From Romanomermis culicivorax (lineage: Eukaryota > Nematoda > Enoplea > Mermithida > Mermithidae), in NCBI GenBank assembly GCA_963922205.1, contig CAWUHX010000076.1, positions 998,011 through 1,062,010 on the forward strand: a stretch of 64,000 bases of DNA, in the 5' to 3' direction. Within the stretch, counting starts at the first letter, position 1; each line of letters opens with the position of its first letter. Below are positions 1 to 64,000 of the stretch, piece by piece. The position numbers were made by a program, and so were the translations under genes. The notes under the pieces are model-generated. The model had not been told where the DNA came from and searched no databases. It was given only the letters and a program-made list of their open reading frames with translations.

Positions 1-64000
<64,000 letters not shown>

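Overview
The window lies inside one very large muscle gene transcribed right to left (minus strand). It encodes a giant sarcomeric protein of the kettin/Sallimus (invertebrate titin/connectin) family. Neither the start nor the end of the gene is in the window. I assembled 31 exons whose splice phases agree at every junction; together they encode about 7,000 residues. Kettin-type Ig domains with DFG(F/Y)..LDI cores and LDTQHP-type linkers point to an ecdysozoan invertebrate (arthropod, nematode or tardigrade). The AT-rich introns range from 54 bp to 8.4 kb and are full of repeats. The species cannot be named from the sequence alone.

Layout, in the direction of transcription. (1) 64000-48552: 16 exons encode 14 kettin-type Ig domains (the first cut by the window edge). 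Most neighbours are joined by about 35-residue linkers that end in a proline-rich stretch; this module is expected to bind the thin filament near the Z-disc. (2) 41696-39698: two exons encode the non-Ig tail that follows the kettin repeats and a short proline/lysine/valine-rich (PEVK-like) segment holding a duplicated KPAPPKEV motif. (3) 35619-13036: a 34-nt microexon and eleven further exons encode seven I-set Ig domains (two-exon and one-exon types), many without the disulphide cysteines. (4) 12462-1: one uninterrupted giant exon of at least 12,462 bp encodes two Ig domains separated by a proline-rich spacer. It continues as about 3,500 residues rich in Glu, Lys, Val and Ile. The first part of that stretch (about 10010-6300) is an array of about twelve 85-110-residue repeats keyed on RPED and EELILAP motifs. 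The start of another Ig domain lies at the left edge.

The introns hold a degraded non-LTR retrotransposon with endonuclease and reverse-transcriptase remnants (about 44.2-47.6 kb, opposite strand to the gene). They also hold several MITE-like families, nested terminal-inverted-repeat elements, at least four foldback elements whose arms are arrays of short phrases, a 98-bp tandem repeat, a (GTA)n tract, a roughly 0.9-kb (TTTC)n tract and a tRNA-like SINE head. One intron uses a GC-AG splice pair.

Working together, the kettin Ig array would anchor the protein to actin at the Z-disc, while the PEVK-like segment, sparse-cysteine Ig domains and giant charged repeat region would form the extensible spring. 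No second protein-coding gene is supported.
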